Shown piece by piece: positions 21,174 to 33,400 of a stretch of 64,000 nucleotides of DNA. The stretch is from positions 434,001 to 498,000 of the forward strand of contig CM074700.1 in the NCBI GenBank assembly GCA_037367355.1, read 5' to 3'. Within the stretch, counting starts at the first letter, position 1. Each line of letters begins with the position of its first letter. The position numbers and the translations under genes were made by a program. The notes beneath the pieces were generated by a model. It had not been told where the DNA came from. It saw only the letters and a program-made list of their open reading frames with translations, and did no database searches. The DNA is from Neoscytalidium dimidiatum (taxonomy: Eukaryota > Ascomycota > Dothideomycetes > Botryosphaeriales > Botryosphaeriaceae).

Positions 21174-23776
21174 TGTCGTATTAAGATATTACTTTATACT
21201 TTTTTTGCCCTGGTTACGGATTACTTTTGGATTCTCTCCTAGTCTTCGATGAACCCCTAATGAGGCAAGTCGAATATGCACCTGGATATATCGAAGGATC
21301 GGCGGACAGTGGACGGCAATGTCGACGATCCAAGGGTATTGTGGTGGCCTGGCGAGATCGACTCGATTTACTGGTATGGACGTCCTTGACGCTGCTAATA
21401 ATGTATTCGCGTCTTGAAGATGAATATAAGAAAAGAGTCCACCGAAAGTAATGGCGATCACTTGTTATTCCAGTAGGTCAACGGGGCATGAGGACGGGAA
21501 AGGGCGTCGACCGGCGGCGATGGCATGAGCTCACGAGGTTGACAGGACGGTTGCGGCACAGAGCAGGACGAGGGCCGACTCCAGGGAAAGGACTCTCTTT
21601 CAACGAGTCGCCGGGACCAATCAGGCGCGCCCTTTTCCTCGTACTCGCGCAGTATACCCGGATGGAGGCGCGATCAAAATGCAGCAAGAACAAGAAAGGA
21701 AAAGGAAAGAGGTTAGGGGAAGAGGAAAAGAAAGATAGTTAAAGCGACGGAAGAGGCGCTACGACCCGCACCGCACAGCGTGCACGACCTCTCTCCCTCT
21801 CTCTCTCTCTCAGCCCACGAGTTAGACGACCAGGCCCACTTTCTCGGCTACAAGCGCGCGTAGCTATGATACCTGGGGGTTATGTACAGCAGAAGCGGGG
21901 CCAATCATGCGCACGACAATACAGAGCAATAATTCCCAAAACTGCAAAACAATCTCCCTCCATCCAAGCCGGCAACCGGCAAGCGCGCCAAGGTTGGGTT
22001 GTTCGGATTGAACAGAGGGCAAAAAAAAGGGATAATTGTTGTTGTATAGGTGGCACGTCCCTGCCCCACTTTCTCTCTTATCACCGCCACAGGATACCTC
22101 ACAAAAACCCTTCTATGACATCGACGCAGCTCGTATAGCCACTGCACAGAGCAACGTTAGTCGCAGCACCGCCGCAAGAAACCGTTTTCCGACAACCTGT
22201 CTCTGCCCCTCCGACGCGGTTGTTCCCGTCTGTCGTCTCTCCCCTCCCCCCCTCTCCACCCCTTCTTACTCCCACTCTCGACGTCATACACGAGACGAAA
22301 CCTCGCCCCCTGGCTCTCTTCGCCTCCTCCGATCGGCTCACAATCAATCCACCAGCAAGCCCGCCAACCCGAAAGGAGTCGCTCCGCCAATGCGCGGCAC
22401 TCCAACGGAGCATCGCGACGTCCAATCATCCCCCACCGGTAGCAACCGTGCCGTCGCGGCGGCGCCTCCATGTGGCCCGTTCCGAATTGCTTGTGTGCAG
22501 TAGGCTACATCCGAGGGCTCCACTCTAATTCCCTCGCAGTCCGTTTTTTTTTTTTTTACTTTTGTCCCCTCCCCCCTCTCGACCGAGCTTGTTTGATCTG
22601 CCCTTTTCCGTGTCGCGCCGTCGTTAACGTGTCTGTCTTTTTTTCCCACCATCCGTCTCATCGTCATCTAGCCGATGGATCGCCGAGGCAAATAGTCATT
22701 GAAAGGAACGGAGCGACGAGGGAAATTGTAACATAATTCTGAAGAACAAGTCTTAGGTGTCTCTGTTTGCCAGTCGAGTAAGAAAACCATGGACTTTGAT
22801 CTAAGATGTGTAAAGAATAATTTATTTTTTGAAAGAAGAAAAAAAGGACTTGATCCGCAAACCTTCCTCCCAACCTCTGTACCGCTTACCCTCCAAGCTC
22901 GATGACAAGCAACGTGGCATGATATGTACGATCCTAGTAACCGTCCGTCCATCTACCAGCGAAAGGACTGGCCGCGACAAATCCCCCGCAGTGGACTTAA
23001 CCACGCACCCACAAGATCAACACGCACAGCCACGCACCTCGCGATTATAATCCCTCTGCCACCCAATCAGGTACAGCCACGCACCTCGCGATTATAATCC
23101 CTCTGCCACCCAATCAGGTCCTCAGTCACAACTCCTAATCATGATAACGAAAATCATATCCCCTCCCTCTTTATCCGGATAAGAGGCATTTGATAGGCAA
23201 AAAAACAATCAGACTCATAAAGCCAGGCCCAAGCCCCTTCTTTTTCATCAAAAAAAAAAAAGGGGGAAAGATTCAACTGCACAGAAGACTATTACTATTC
23301 ACTATGATCTGGGCTATACTATGCTGCCATAAACTAGAAGGCTGCTGCGATACTAGAGCAAAAAAAAAGAAGAAGAAGGAGAGGTGGGTGAAAGGCAGAA
23401 AGAAAATATATCAATGGCGAAAGGTAGAGTGAAAGAGAAAACGTGAAGGGTATATACCAGATCCCCTAGCCCTTCCCTAACCAGCTATCAGCAAACGCAA
23501 GAGAAGGAGGTAAAAGGACTCCTCGATCAAGATGCAGGAAGAGGAAGAGAGCGTGTCGGAAATCGCAAACAACGAAAGCCCACCCCACAGCCGTTCAAGC
23601 AGAGAAAAGGATGCACCTCATAAACCAGCCAGCGAACGGACGAACGAACCCACGCGCGCCTCCATAACCGTTTTTTTTTCTCGTCCAAAAACCAAAACCA
23701 CACATCCGAACTCCGAGCACCTCTTTAGCCTATTCATCCGTCACAGCGAACGGGAAGATCTCCCTTCCCTTCAACT
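21174..23776. other. Intergenic region with low-complexity tracts
   Basis: No gene found in 2.6 kb. A CT-rich run lies near 21,785-21,812, a poly-T near 22,543-22,557, and a perfect 47-bp tandem duplication at 23,026-23,119 (listed separately). The 3' part is purine-rich and probably includes the 3' untranslated region of the GH16 gene. Confidence 0.5.
23026..23119. repeat. Perfect 47-bp tandem duplication
   Basis: The unit starting ACAGCCACGCACCTCGCGAT and ending CACCCAATCAGGT occurs twice in a row, 23,026-23,072 and 23,073-23,119, with no mismatch. The absence of divergence points to a recent replication slip, or to an assembly artefact. Confidence 0.97.
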
Positions 23777-25135
23777 TTACAGGCTACCCACCAACGCCAC
23801 CACGACCGAAGCGAAAGCCACTTCCGCCGCCACGATCCACATGCTCGGCGCGCCCGCGCCCACCGCCGCGGCGTTCTTGTTCTGCCAGTCGCTGAACACC
23901 GTCTGGTTCGCCGTGTCGCCCGGGTCCTCGCTGAAGAAGAACGTCTTGGCCGTCCGATTCGCGTCCGGGCCCTGGTTATCCGGCGGCGTGGTCTGCGTCG
24001 GGATCTGGCACACGGCGTCGCCGGCGCCGGGGTCCCGGCACCTCAGCACGTAATCCTTCTGGCGCTGGGCGTCGCTGCTGTTGAAGTACGCCTTGACGTA
24101 CGACACCGTCATGGTCGCGTCTTCGGCCGGGGGGCCGGCGGACCACAGCGGGTCGCCGTTGGACCAGTGGTTGAGGACGAGGTGGCCCGGGGCGTCGGGC
24201 AGGTCGAGCGTCATGTCCTTGAGCCAGGTGCCGTCGGCGTAGAACGACACGCGGTCGGGCAGCCAGTCGAAGCGGTACTCGTGGAACGCCTTGTCCGGCC
24301 GGAACGGCAGCGGGTAGACCTCGTAGTTGGGCGTGTGCGACGCGTCGTAGCCCGCGGCGGCCGACTGCGGGGACTGCAATACGAGGTTGACCATGTTGGA
24401 CGACGCGTTGAGCTGCTTCGACAGGAACTCGATGTCGATTTCCTGGGTGTCGTTGCGGAACTGTTTTGCAATCAAGTGTTAACAACAAAAAAAAAAAAAA
24501 AGAAGAGGTACGTATTTCGCCTCCCCCTTCTTCCAGAACAGGAGAGAGTTGCAGGACTTCGGCGAGACGTACCCAAAAGAACGCCCCACACGTGCCCGGC
24601 ACGCCGGTCAACTTCATCGCGACCCTGAAGCTGCCGTACAGCATGTCCGTCCGCGCGGCCACCACCTCGCCGATCGGCACCATGTCGTCCACCGGCTCGG
24701 ACCTGACCACCAGCTGCAGGCCCGCGTCGCCGCCGTTCACCGCCTCGCCGGCCCAGTCCCAGCCGTTCCGGAGCGGGTTGGCCATGACGTTCTCGAGCGC
24801 CGCCATCTTGCCGTACGCGCCGCGCGCCGCCGACGCCGACACGTTGTACGCCTGTGGCACCCAGCCGACGCCCGCGAGCGACTCGACGTGCAGGAAGTCC
24901 GTCTCCAGCAGGTCCGTCCACACGCTGTGCGCGGCGTCCGTCGTCGCGTTGACCGAGTAGCCGCATTCGCACCGTGCGGCGACTGAGTTGCTCTGTGTGT
25001 TAGCGGGTGGAGGACGGTCGTAGCGTGGACGAGATCTTTTAGCTGCGAGGGGTCTAATGGAGGGAACTCACCTATGGGAGGAAGGAGGACAAGTAGTGGG
25101 AGGAGAGCCATTGACAAAAGAATTGACGCCGCCAT
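23777..25135 (-). CDS. GH16 family glucanase-like protein, GPI-anchored
   Basis: Three exons on the minus strand: 25,135-25,072, 24,982-24,573 and 24,460-23,777; 385 residues. Intron 1 (89 bp) has GTGAGT, a CTAAC branch site and CTCAG; intron 2 (112 bp) has a 15-base poly-T before GCAAAACAG. Residues 1-20 form a signal peptide (MAASILLSMALLPLLVLLPP). The catalytic motif EIDIE is at 165-169, right after intron 2, matching the GH16 pattern with Glu nucleophile and acid/base. CECGYSVN, WVPQAYNVSASAARG and NHWSNGDPLWSAGPP fit fungal GH16 proteins active on beta-1,3(4)-glucan. The C-terminal hydrophobic tail WIVAAEVAFASVVVALVGSL fits a GPI signal, placing the enzyme at the plasma membrane or wall. 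Its likely role is wall glucan remodelling or digestion. The alternative 29-bp intron that would use an earlier acceptor is too short to be credible. Confidence 0.87.
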
Positions 25136-26827
25136 GTCGACAGAGTGGAAGAGAAGTGAATGATGTGTGGTTGCTGGTCGGACGCGGCGAGTGGGTGTCT
25201 TCTATGGGTTGATGGCTGAGCGCCGCGTGAGCAGAGAGCGTGTGGGCGGGACTATGCTGTCGAAGACGAAGTGGCACGCGGTGTGCAAAGGAAAGTGGTG
25301 CGCTGGCCGGTGCGGGCGTGACTTTGAGAGTGAAGTCCAGTCAGTCACTGGGGTGACCCTGATGAGATGGTGGTGGTTGCCGATACGGCAGCGGCGAGTG
25401 GGCGAAGCAGCGGCTAACGGTAGGACGATTAAGAGAGGTAAGGAAGCCAATGATGAGTGTGAACGAAAGTGAAAGAGGTAGAGTATTGTTACCGAGGAGC
25501 ACCCTTCATCGTGATCTCTCTCTCTCTCTCTTCCTCTCTCTCACGATGGACAGCAAAAGCGGGGAAGGAAAGGTGGAGAAAAAAGAACAAGGGAAACCTC
25601 GAATTTCCTAGCCGCGGGCGGCATGGCGAGATAAGGGGAGAGCAGCAGAAGGCAGCATTTGGACGGATAGATTGGAGACTGAGTTGCACAGCATGGGCAA
25701 GAGCAGGCCAGGGCCGGTTGACGCGCATGAAGGTCGACAACGAATGAGACGACCTGTTTCCTTGTCCAAATGTGCGGGGCGGCAAGGGTGTCCATGGTCG
25801 CACACGCGATCCCCGCATTGCCATTCGACGCTCGGCCTGTTTATTGATAGCGTGGCGTCTGGGGCTCCACCGGCGCTGGAGATCAAACAGACAAAAAGCC
25901 CGTTTAGATGAAGTCCTTTCATAAGGCCAAGTCACCGGCAGCCGGATGCTTGGGTGAGATAGGAATGGTGGCCAAGCGCTCCAATTACATGAGCGCGCTA
26001 ATAGCTTCGCCTCGGGTCACTTCTGCCGTGTCAGTCGCACGACATCCATCACAAGCCAAGGATGCGCAATATCGACCAGCTTTCCGTGACACATCAACAA
26101 AACCGTCCTCTCGTACCCGGAATGCTATTATCCTTTGACACGAGATAGCCGAACCATCGTGCGGTTCGCCGTGTCGCGTCGCTTGCGTGGCATTAGGAGC
26201 TTCTCGTATGTACTTTGAAAGCCCGCCGCAAACCCTCGGCCTACTCCCGCGGGCTGCTGAGGACTGTTCACCTATCACCAACATCTAGGCCGGTGGCACC
26301 TTGGTCTCTTTCTTAACCTCTTTCAATTTCATAATTATCGACCTACTGTAAAAAGGCTCGAGATTATGGCCGCTGCTGGCTGGTATTATCGTACTCGGGA
26401 AAGCTCGTACGTGGTCGGCGACCGGCTGTTCCCCAGACGGTGTAAAAATCAGCGCCTTCCTCTCTGAGTATCCCCCCCGTCCATGTCCTGACAAATGATC
26501 AACATCCAAACCCGCACTGTAAAACCCCCACACATCTGCTTCCTCCTCTTTCTCAAATCCTTCGTACATACCGTTCCCTTCGTTATGCCGTGGATAAAAA
26601 GATGTCATCGCCAAAAGAAGCTTAAATGGCAAAAAAAAAAAAAAGCGATGCGGAACGCCTTCGAAATAGGTGGGCAAGAAGTATAGCGACATATTCCGAC
26701 ACCTGACAACGCCGCCCAGAAAACAGCCTTTCCGTAAATAAACATAGATTCCCGCGAGCGATATGAGCGACCAGCCGACCACGGCGCCGGTGGCCATGCG
26801 CAGCAAGAAAAATGCTTCAAGGGGGTA
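25136..26827. other. Intergenic region, GH16 promoter and RasGEF 3' end
   Basis: No gene recognised. A TC-rich tract lies near 25,516-25,545. The minus-strand frame at 26,285-26,806 is downstream of the RasGEF stop and is probably 3' untranslated DNA. Confidence 0.5.
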
Positions 26828-29800
26828 TCATAGGAATCCGGACTCAGATAGAAGTCTGCGACGACCCGTCAGTGCTGCCTGCGTGATTCCTGACCTGCCA
26901 TACGAACCTTGCGATCTTCTCATCCTCACGCTCTCGAGGCTCAACCGCCAAACTCATGTCATACATCTCGTGTACGTCTCCCGCCGATTGCATGTTGGTT
27001 AAGATGTAATCTTGCAGCTCCGGCACCGGCTGCAGTGGGTACGGCACGTTCTGGTACTGCTGGATGTCCCGGATCACTTCCGCAGTCTTTGCGCGTTTGG
27101 CGAAGTTGATGAGATTGGTTTTCTTAATAAGAGACGGTATACCGTCTTCAATGAAGGTCAAATCGGTAAGGTAGACACCTGGTGCTGTTGTCAGTGATCT
27201 GCTTCGTCGGAGTATAGATGAATGTGCTTACCAAAGAATGGAATGCAGGGCGGGTTTGCCTTGTGCAGAGTATCCCTGTACTCAGCGAAGTTCTTGGTGC
27301 TTCCCATGAGCTTGCGCATATTCTCTAGAGTGGTCATTGTCCGGGCATTGACCGCGGTCCACGTTCTGCTGAGACGATGAATAGGTGCGGTGCCGAGCGC
27401 CGAGATAATTGAAGTAAGCGTGGAGAAATTGTTCAACGCTCGGCATTTCTGCAACTGTTAGTGCTGTACCTCAGTAGAGGGTGAGACTTGATACTTACAT
27501 CGGCCACGGAAACGAAGTGCTTGATGACCACTACACGTCGCTTGACGTCGGATTGTGTGAGAATCATTTGCGCAACCCAGTTGGTCAGCTGGTTAGAGTG
27601 AAGAATGAGTGCCTTAACGTTCTGAGCCGGATCTGCTTCACCCGGAGCCAGCTTCTTCTGCCAGGTCTTGTTCAAGCATTCAGTAGGCTTGATCTTGCCG
27701 TACAACCTGGACTCGATAATCGTGAGCTGACGAGCAAACTCGGTGGCGTCGATGTCGAGGAACTTTAGCTTCTTCATATGCTTAGGCAGGATTGGTTGTG
27801 GCGTCGATGTGTTCAGCGTAAGGACAAGACGCTTCGTGGGGGCGTCTTGACCGCGAGCGCGTTGCTCAACAGCCGTCATCAGAGGCCCAGCTCCAGGCGT
27901 ACTCGTAGTCGCGACGTGGTCCTTCGCGAAGGCGTACACCCGCTGAATGAGCGCCTGGGCCTCCTCGTCGTTCCCTTCCATCCAATAATTGTCGAACCAA
28001 CTCTTGAGGATGTTGACGACACGGAACCGGATGGGTTTCTGCTTCTTGTCTACCCATAGCTGGTAGTCTTCTCTCGACAGGCCTGGTGGTGGCTGGATGC
28101 TCCAGCGCTTGACGAGCATGTCGAATAGCTCATTAGCAGTGGTGAAGGAACGATACGTAAGGAGGAAAGTATTGTTGAAGGGAGAGTCCAGTCTGTCGTG
28201 ACGGGTGAGCTGTTCGACAAGACCGGCAAGGGTACCTCCCTTGAGTTGGGGAGGGGCGACCTTGAGATCGTATGAGATCTCTCCCTCGTGATCCAGTTGG
28301 AGGAATTCTGGGATCTCTTCTGGGACCGCCTGTGGCATGACGGGTGCGGGCACTTCTCCAAAGAACTTCTTGAGCTTAGAGTTATTTCCTCCGCTGTGAA
28401 TGGGGTCGAGCGGATCATCTCCGAGCGGGGACCTGTTGAACTGTGTCGAAGGCTTCCGCTGGTAGTTGTTGTACAGGTCCATGTCGGTGTTGCGCTTGAC
28501 ATCAATGGAAGACGGGCTGTCCTCGACCGGCATGAGGTCCGAAAGGAGCTGAAGAGAGAAGTAGAGCTTCGCAGTATTCGACTCAAGATCCCGGGAGACA
28601 TTTCGGACGTGGTTCAATCGGTCCTCCAAAGAGTCTCCGCGGTTTTCCGCCCACTCATCACCTAGTGGTGCTGCTACAGCCTGGCAAGTCAAGATGAGCT
28701 CGGATATCATGTCGTAAACTTTCTGCTTGGCTACGCTGAAGTCGGCGATCTGGGGGTTCTGGAAGGTCGAGCCAATGGGGGCGAGGTTGATTGATTCAAC
28801 CGTAGCAATCCAGGGGCGGTAGACTTCCAGAACTTTAGCGGCAGCCTTGCATACTCGGTCCCCAATTTTCTGGTGAACGGCATGGGTGATGATCTTCTCT
28901 TCGACGACCAAGCGCTCGTCCAATTTCCTGATGCTTGACACGATGAGTCGCTTCAGATCGTCCAGTCTTTCCACAAGTTTGTCGTCTAGTCGTGTGCTTG
29001 GCTCTTCGAAGTCGTCTTGATCTATGAAAGACATAGGATTCATCGGATCATGCGTGCTCAGACCATTGTTTTGCCAGTTCCCTCCGTTGTAACTGCCCAC
29101 GACGAAACCAGGGATCAAACGTGGAATGTCTTCACCACGCTGCTGGCGGGCAACTTCGACGAAGCCGTATACCCCATTCAGCACACCGTCTGCCTCCTTC
29201 AAGCACTTGGAGTAAGAGTCTGCCGGAGGCCAGTCTGCTGCAGCGATGTGCGAAGACAAGACCAGCTTGGAGAACCTAGACATAGTTTCCCGGAAATGGG
29301 GATAGAGAGCTTTGTTTGTGGAGATGATAGACGGGTTTCCGGAATGGTTATCTGTGGTGCCGGATCCCGCCGCGAGTAGCAAGCGCAGGTGATCCGAGAT
29401 ATCTTCCGCTCTCTTGACGAACTCGGAACGATCGCTATTGTTGATCGCTTGTCGGTACCGTTCGACAGACCTGCGCATGTCTTCCACCATCCGGTTCCAT
29501 GTGAGAGGGACCGCTTGTGCGTCATCGAAAAACTGTCGGGAAACAGCTGATGTGAGAGGAGCCCCGATAGAGTTATTCGCGTACGAGGACATGGTGGAGC
29601 CCAGGGGCGGACCAAGGCCGGAGAAACTTGTGTTGTTGGCGTGTTCGTGGAGGTCGGATCGAGAGCGTGTTAGTCCGGAGGCATTACTCATGGAGTCCAT
29701 GGATGTGGCAGGAGAAATTCCGTTGGAGGCCAAGGACCTTCGCCTCTGCTACACGACTAATTAGCAACAAGGTTGCACATGTGCAACTGGACTAGCACTT

Positions 29801-30462
29801 ACCAGAGAGCTGTGGGATCCGCCCATGCCTGACGGGCCCTCCACATCAGATGCCGAGTTCTCATCGTCGGTGTCGCCATTGTACATATGCCAACCTCCTG
29901 CCATGAGCTCGGGCGGCGGTCGACTGCTCTCGGGCATGTTCACATTGGTGCGATCTCGGGGACCGTTCTCCGACAGCGAAGACGGCGTTTCCAGCGGAAG
30001 CTCCATAGTGCTCACGCCCGTCAACGTGTTGAAATAGAAAAGCCGTCCGTCAGGTGTTGCCTGAGGAATCCAAAATGCAGCTTCCTCCTCCTTGTCGGGC
30101 TCCGTACCCTCCAGCGGCAGCTGTGTCTGACCGCCATCGTCGTCGGTATCGGAAGCTTCCGAGTAGCTTCCCAGGTCCTGCGACCCGTCCACGGTGCCAG
30201 AGCCATCACCCTCATCGGCGCTGCTCTCAGCTTCCCGAGCGTCGTCCTTAGGCGGTGAGACGACGGCGCAGTAGTTGCTGGGGAACCAACCGCGCACGCC
30301 GTTGATGACTCCGTCCCACCAGCCACTCTCGAGCTGGGTGATGACCTGTATTATGTCACCCTGGCGAAAGCTCAAGCTGGTTCGGTCGTCGGCGTCGTAG
30401 TCATACAGGGCGCGGACGTAGAGACCCCCTGGCGGGGCCAGCGTCCCCGAGTATCCGTTCAT
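26828..30462 (-). CDS. cdc25: Cdc25-type Ras guanine-nucleotide exchange factor
   Basis: Five exons on the minus strand: 30,462-29,803, 29,748-27,499, 27,448-27,232, 27,178-26,908 and 26,855-26,828; introns of 50-54 bp, all GT-AG and in phase; 1,141 residues. Residues 14-69 form an SH3 domain (ALYDYDADD ... WWDGVINGVRGWFPSNY). Residues about 130-158 are WW-like (WIPQATPDGRLFYFNTLTG) but the second Trp is missing. RasGEF-N spans about 715-850 and the catalytic CDC25 homology domain about 880-1130, with DIDATEFARQLTIIE, CRALNNFST and a DLTFIEDG core. The last exon adds LLSESGFL-stop, the usual end of fungal Cdc25. The protein loads GTP on Ras, driving the cAMP/PKA and polarity pathways at the plasma membrane; it is unrelated to the Cdc25 phosphatase. 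The gene is intact. The 28-nt last exon is easily missed by gene callers. Confidence 0.93.
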
Positions 30463-33400
30463 GGTGATTTGAGCCAGCGCGTCGCCGGCGTTCGCAGTGG
30501 TCGCGGTGCTCGCGGTGCTCTTCTCGCAGCTCCCGCAGGCTGTCCCTGATGCCCCTCTCTCGTGCTAGCAGTCGGACCGAGCGGGAGACCGCGACGGGGG
30601 TATCGGCGGGCTTCGCGCGGTGGTGAGCGTGTCGGAGCAGCGACAGGCGCCGGGCAGGGCGTGGAGTGGGAGTCAAAGGCCAGCTGGGCCAAGCGAAACA
30701 GCACCTCCGGGGGGTGTCCAGAGCATGGGCTCGCGGGGGGTCGGGCGTCTAGCGGCACCACATGAGCGCGCGCGTCGGCTCACGGGTGCGATGGGGCGCG
30801 TTCCGGCACGAAGCAGCAGGCGCAGTGGCAGAGCAGGGCGTCGGGTCTGTCGTCTCGCGAGGGGTGCCGTGCGGTGGGAGGCGCGGGTGCTGGTGCTGGT
30901 GCTGGTGGTGTTGCGGCCGCTTCATTCAGGGTTCTCGCCCGACGAGGCCACGGATCACGTGCACGAGAGCGAGGCGGGCCCTGCGCTGGAGATCGCAGCG
31001 AAAAATGCCGCTCAAGCCTCTCTGCTCTCCACTTCTTTATAAACGGCAATGCGCCCCCCAACGGCCCACGCCCACCGCGGCCCTTCTTGTGGGCATTGGC
31101 GCTGCATATCTGCCTCCCTCAGTGCATAACTGCCCTGTCCGCCCAAGCGCCCCCGAAGCGTCGCCAGTGTCACCCGTCCAAAGCGGCGGACAAAGCAACG
31201 AGGCGTCGACCTCGTCAATGGCCGTGGTCGCGCCCCGAGTCATGCTCTCGCCTGCCGCCCGCCTGCCGCCCGTCTGCTGCCTGAGGGCTGCTTCTGGTCC
31301 CGCAACGCTTCCCAAACTCAATCCGACGCGCGCCGCGGCTGGCATGGCCTGATGGCCTATGCTAATGCCGCTTGCATATCGCGGATCAGCGCGCCCTCCC
31401 CCGTCCAACACGTGGACTAAGCTTGCGGAGAAATCTTGAGCATGGAGATCCGTCCCCAGCGCCCGTTATCATGGGAGAATCTGCCACCCCACTGCTGATT
31501 TGTCATAGAAGCAAGACAGCTGTTGACGCGACCAACCCGCCGACTGGTTGCTGCCAGGAACCGCCCGCAGCTGGCCAGGCACGCCTCCGCCGCCCACGCA
31601 CGCAAATCGATGACCGTCGATAATCGCAAGATCCATCCTCGACGAGCCAATCGACGCCGCCCGGGGATTTCGGCTTTTGCGCTCTTCCCAATAGGCTTTC
31701 TTTCGGGCATCAGCATGCAGCCTTGCGCGACGGCTTGCCGATTGCTCATGCAGCCCTACGGCTTTGCCAGCCTACTGAGGCACGGGAGGACCACTGGATC
31801 AGGGGTCTTGCACATCAAGCCATCCGGCAGGTTCTATCAATGGAACATCTGCTCGCAGCCTCGCCAAAAGACAAAGCCTCGGCTCTCCAGATGCCGAACG
31901 CTGGTTCGCTGATATGCCGACGGCATAAGACAGCTCTCAAAGCAAAGTTGCGAATACGGTTCGCGTGGACAGTCTTTGCTGCCACCCAATGTCCATGCCA
32001 TAGGCAACATGAATCGCTCCTGCCTCTCGAGAAATCAAGTAAGTCGTGAGTGACGCCATAGACAGTGTTGAGTACTATGTATGTCACCCGATCGTCCGCA
32101 AGACGCCGCGAGTGCCAAGGCAGTGACAGAGGAAATAACCTCATGGAAAAGGCCGTCACCGACAAGAATGGCTCGCTTCCGTTTGCCTGGCGATCATCGT
32201 TTTTATGTGAGATGGTCAGTTCGTTCGCTGCCTTACGCTTGCCAAAAATCTGCTCCATCAAGTCCGTGGTATGAATAATCGTTTGGTCCAGCCGGTAAAC
32301 AGGGGCAGGACTTGAAATATGTACAATCCATGAATAAGGGAGAAAAACAAGGCGCTTTCTATGAGTTGGCTCTTGGAGTCGACTTGCACTAGCCGCATTC
32401 TCAGAGACGGCGAAATACAAAGGCAACGTGTACAACCATTTCCCAAAAGTTGCGCCAAAGACAACGGTTCCTGGCACAACATAGAGATCAAGGGGAGAAT
32501 TCTCTTTTAGGACCGATACAAGTAAACACAGACACGTAGGGATGGTCACGTAATAAGGTACTGCGGCAGTCCCTTCCGCCGTTCGTCCTGATGATCACTC
32601 GGTCTGCCCGGAGGGTGTTCCTGGTAGGGATGCCTGGTCGCGCGTCAGAAGAGGGGTAGGAGGGGTAGTGGAAGAAATTCGAAATTCCACGTCACATCCC
32701 TCGACAACGTTGACGTTCTCGATAGATTGCGAGGCCTACACAAGATCTTGCCAGGCCATTCAAGCTGCTTGATCGAAGCACCAGCTGATGTTCTAGAAAA
32801 ATGAGGGGCACCACGCGGGGATCGGCGGAGGAAGCCACCAGCAGCAGCTAACTCGTAGTCGCGCGCTGAATCGTAGAGTTTCGCGTGGAAGCGGGACACG
32901 AAACCAACCTGACATAGTGGCTTGAGCCGTCAGACGATTCAGCCCAAGGATGTGGTCCCGGAACCACCACTGTCCCAAGAGTGGTCGCTGAATGGCGATC
33001 AATCGGCCACGAAAAGTGGGCGGAAGAAAAGGGGCACAACCCTGCCAGAGTCATTTGATGAAGGGCCAGAACCTATGCCGGTCACAACGGAAATGAGCCC
33101 TTTCTCACCTTCCCTAATCGAGGAGGCAGAGTTTCTTACGAGAGTCCAAATAAGTTATGCATTCGGAGCACCGTGCATCTGGCGTAGTCGAAAGAACATA
33201 CGAGACGTTCTAGCGTGGGGTTGTGCGTCCGTAGGGCGATATCCCGCAGAGATAACGCTGTATCATGGAGGGGTTGATTTTCATCTGATATGAAATTTGC
33301 GAAACGCGAAAAAGCGGGTTGCTGAGCGACTCGGCGCGGCAGGTGATCGTACAGGGCCAACTCAACACGAGCGAGGACCTCCCCAAGACGCGTCCAAGGT

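Noticed and set aside
24572..24923. Long GC-rich shadow frames over the GH16 gene on both strands
   Set aside because: They are Arg/Ala-rich translations of a GC-rich real exon; the GH16 motifs and splice sites decide the true frame.
25043..25071. 29-bp intron for GH16 intron 1 (acceptor CGCAG near 25,043)
   Set aside because: It keeps the frame but is far shorter than any plausible fungal intron; the 89-bp intron has a CTAAC branch site and also keeps the frame.
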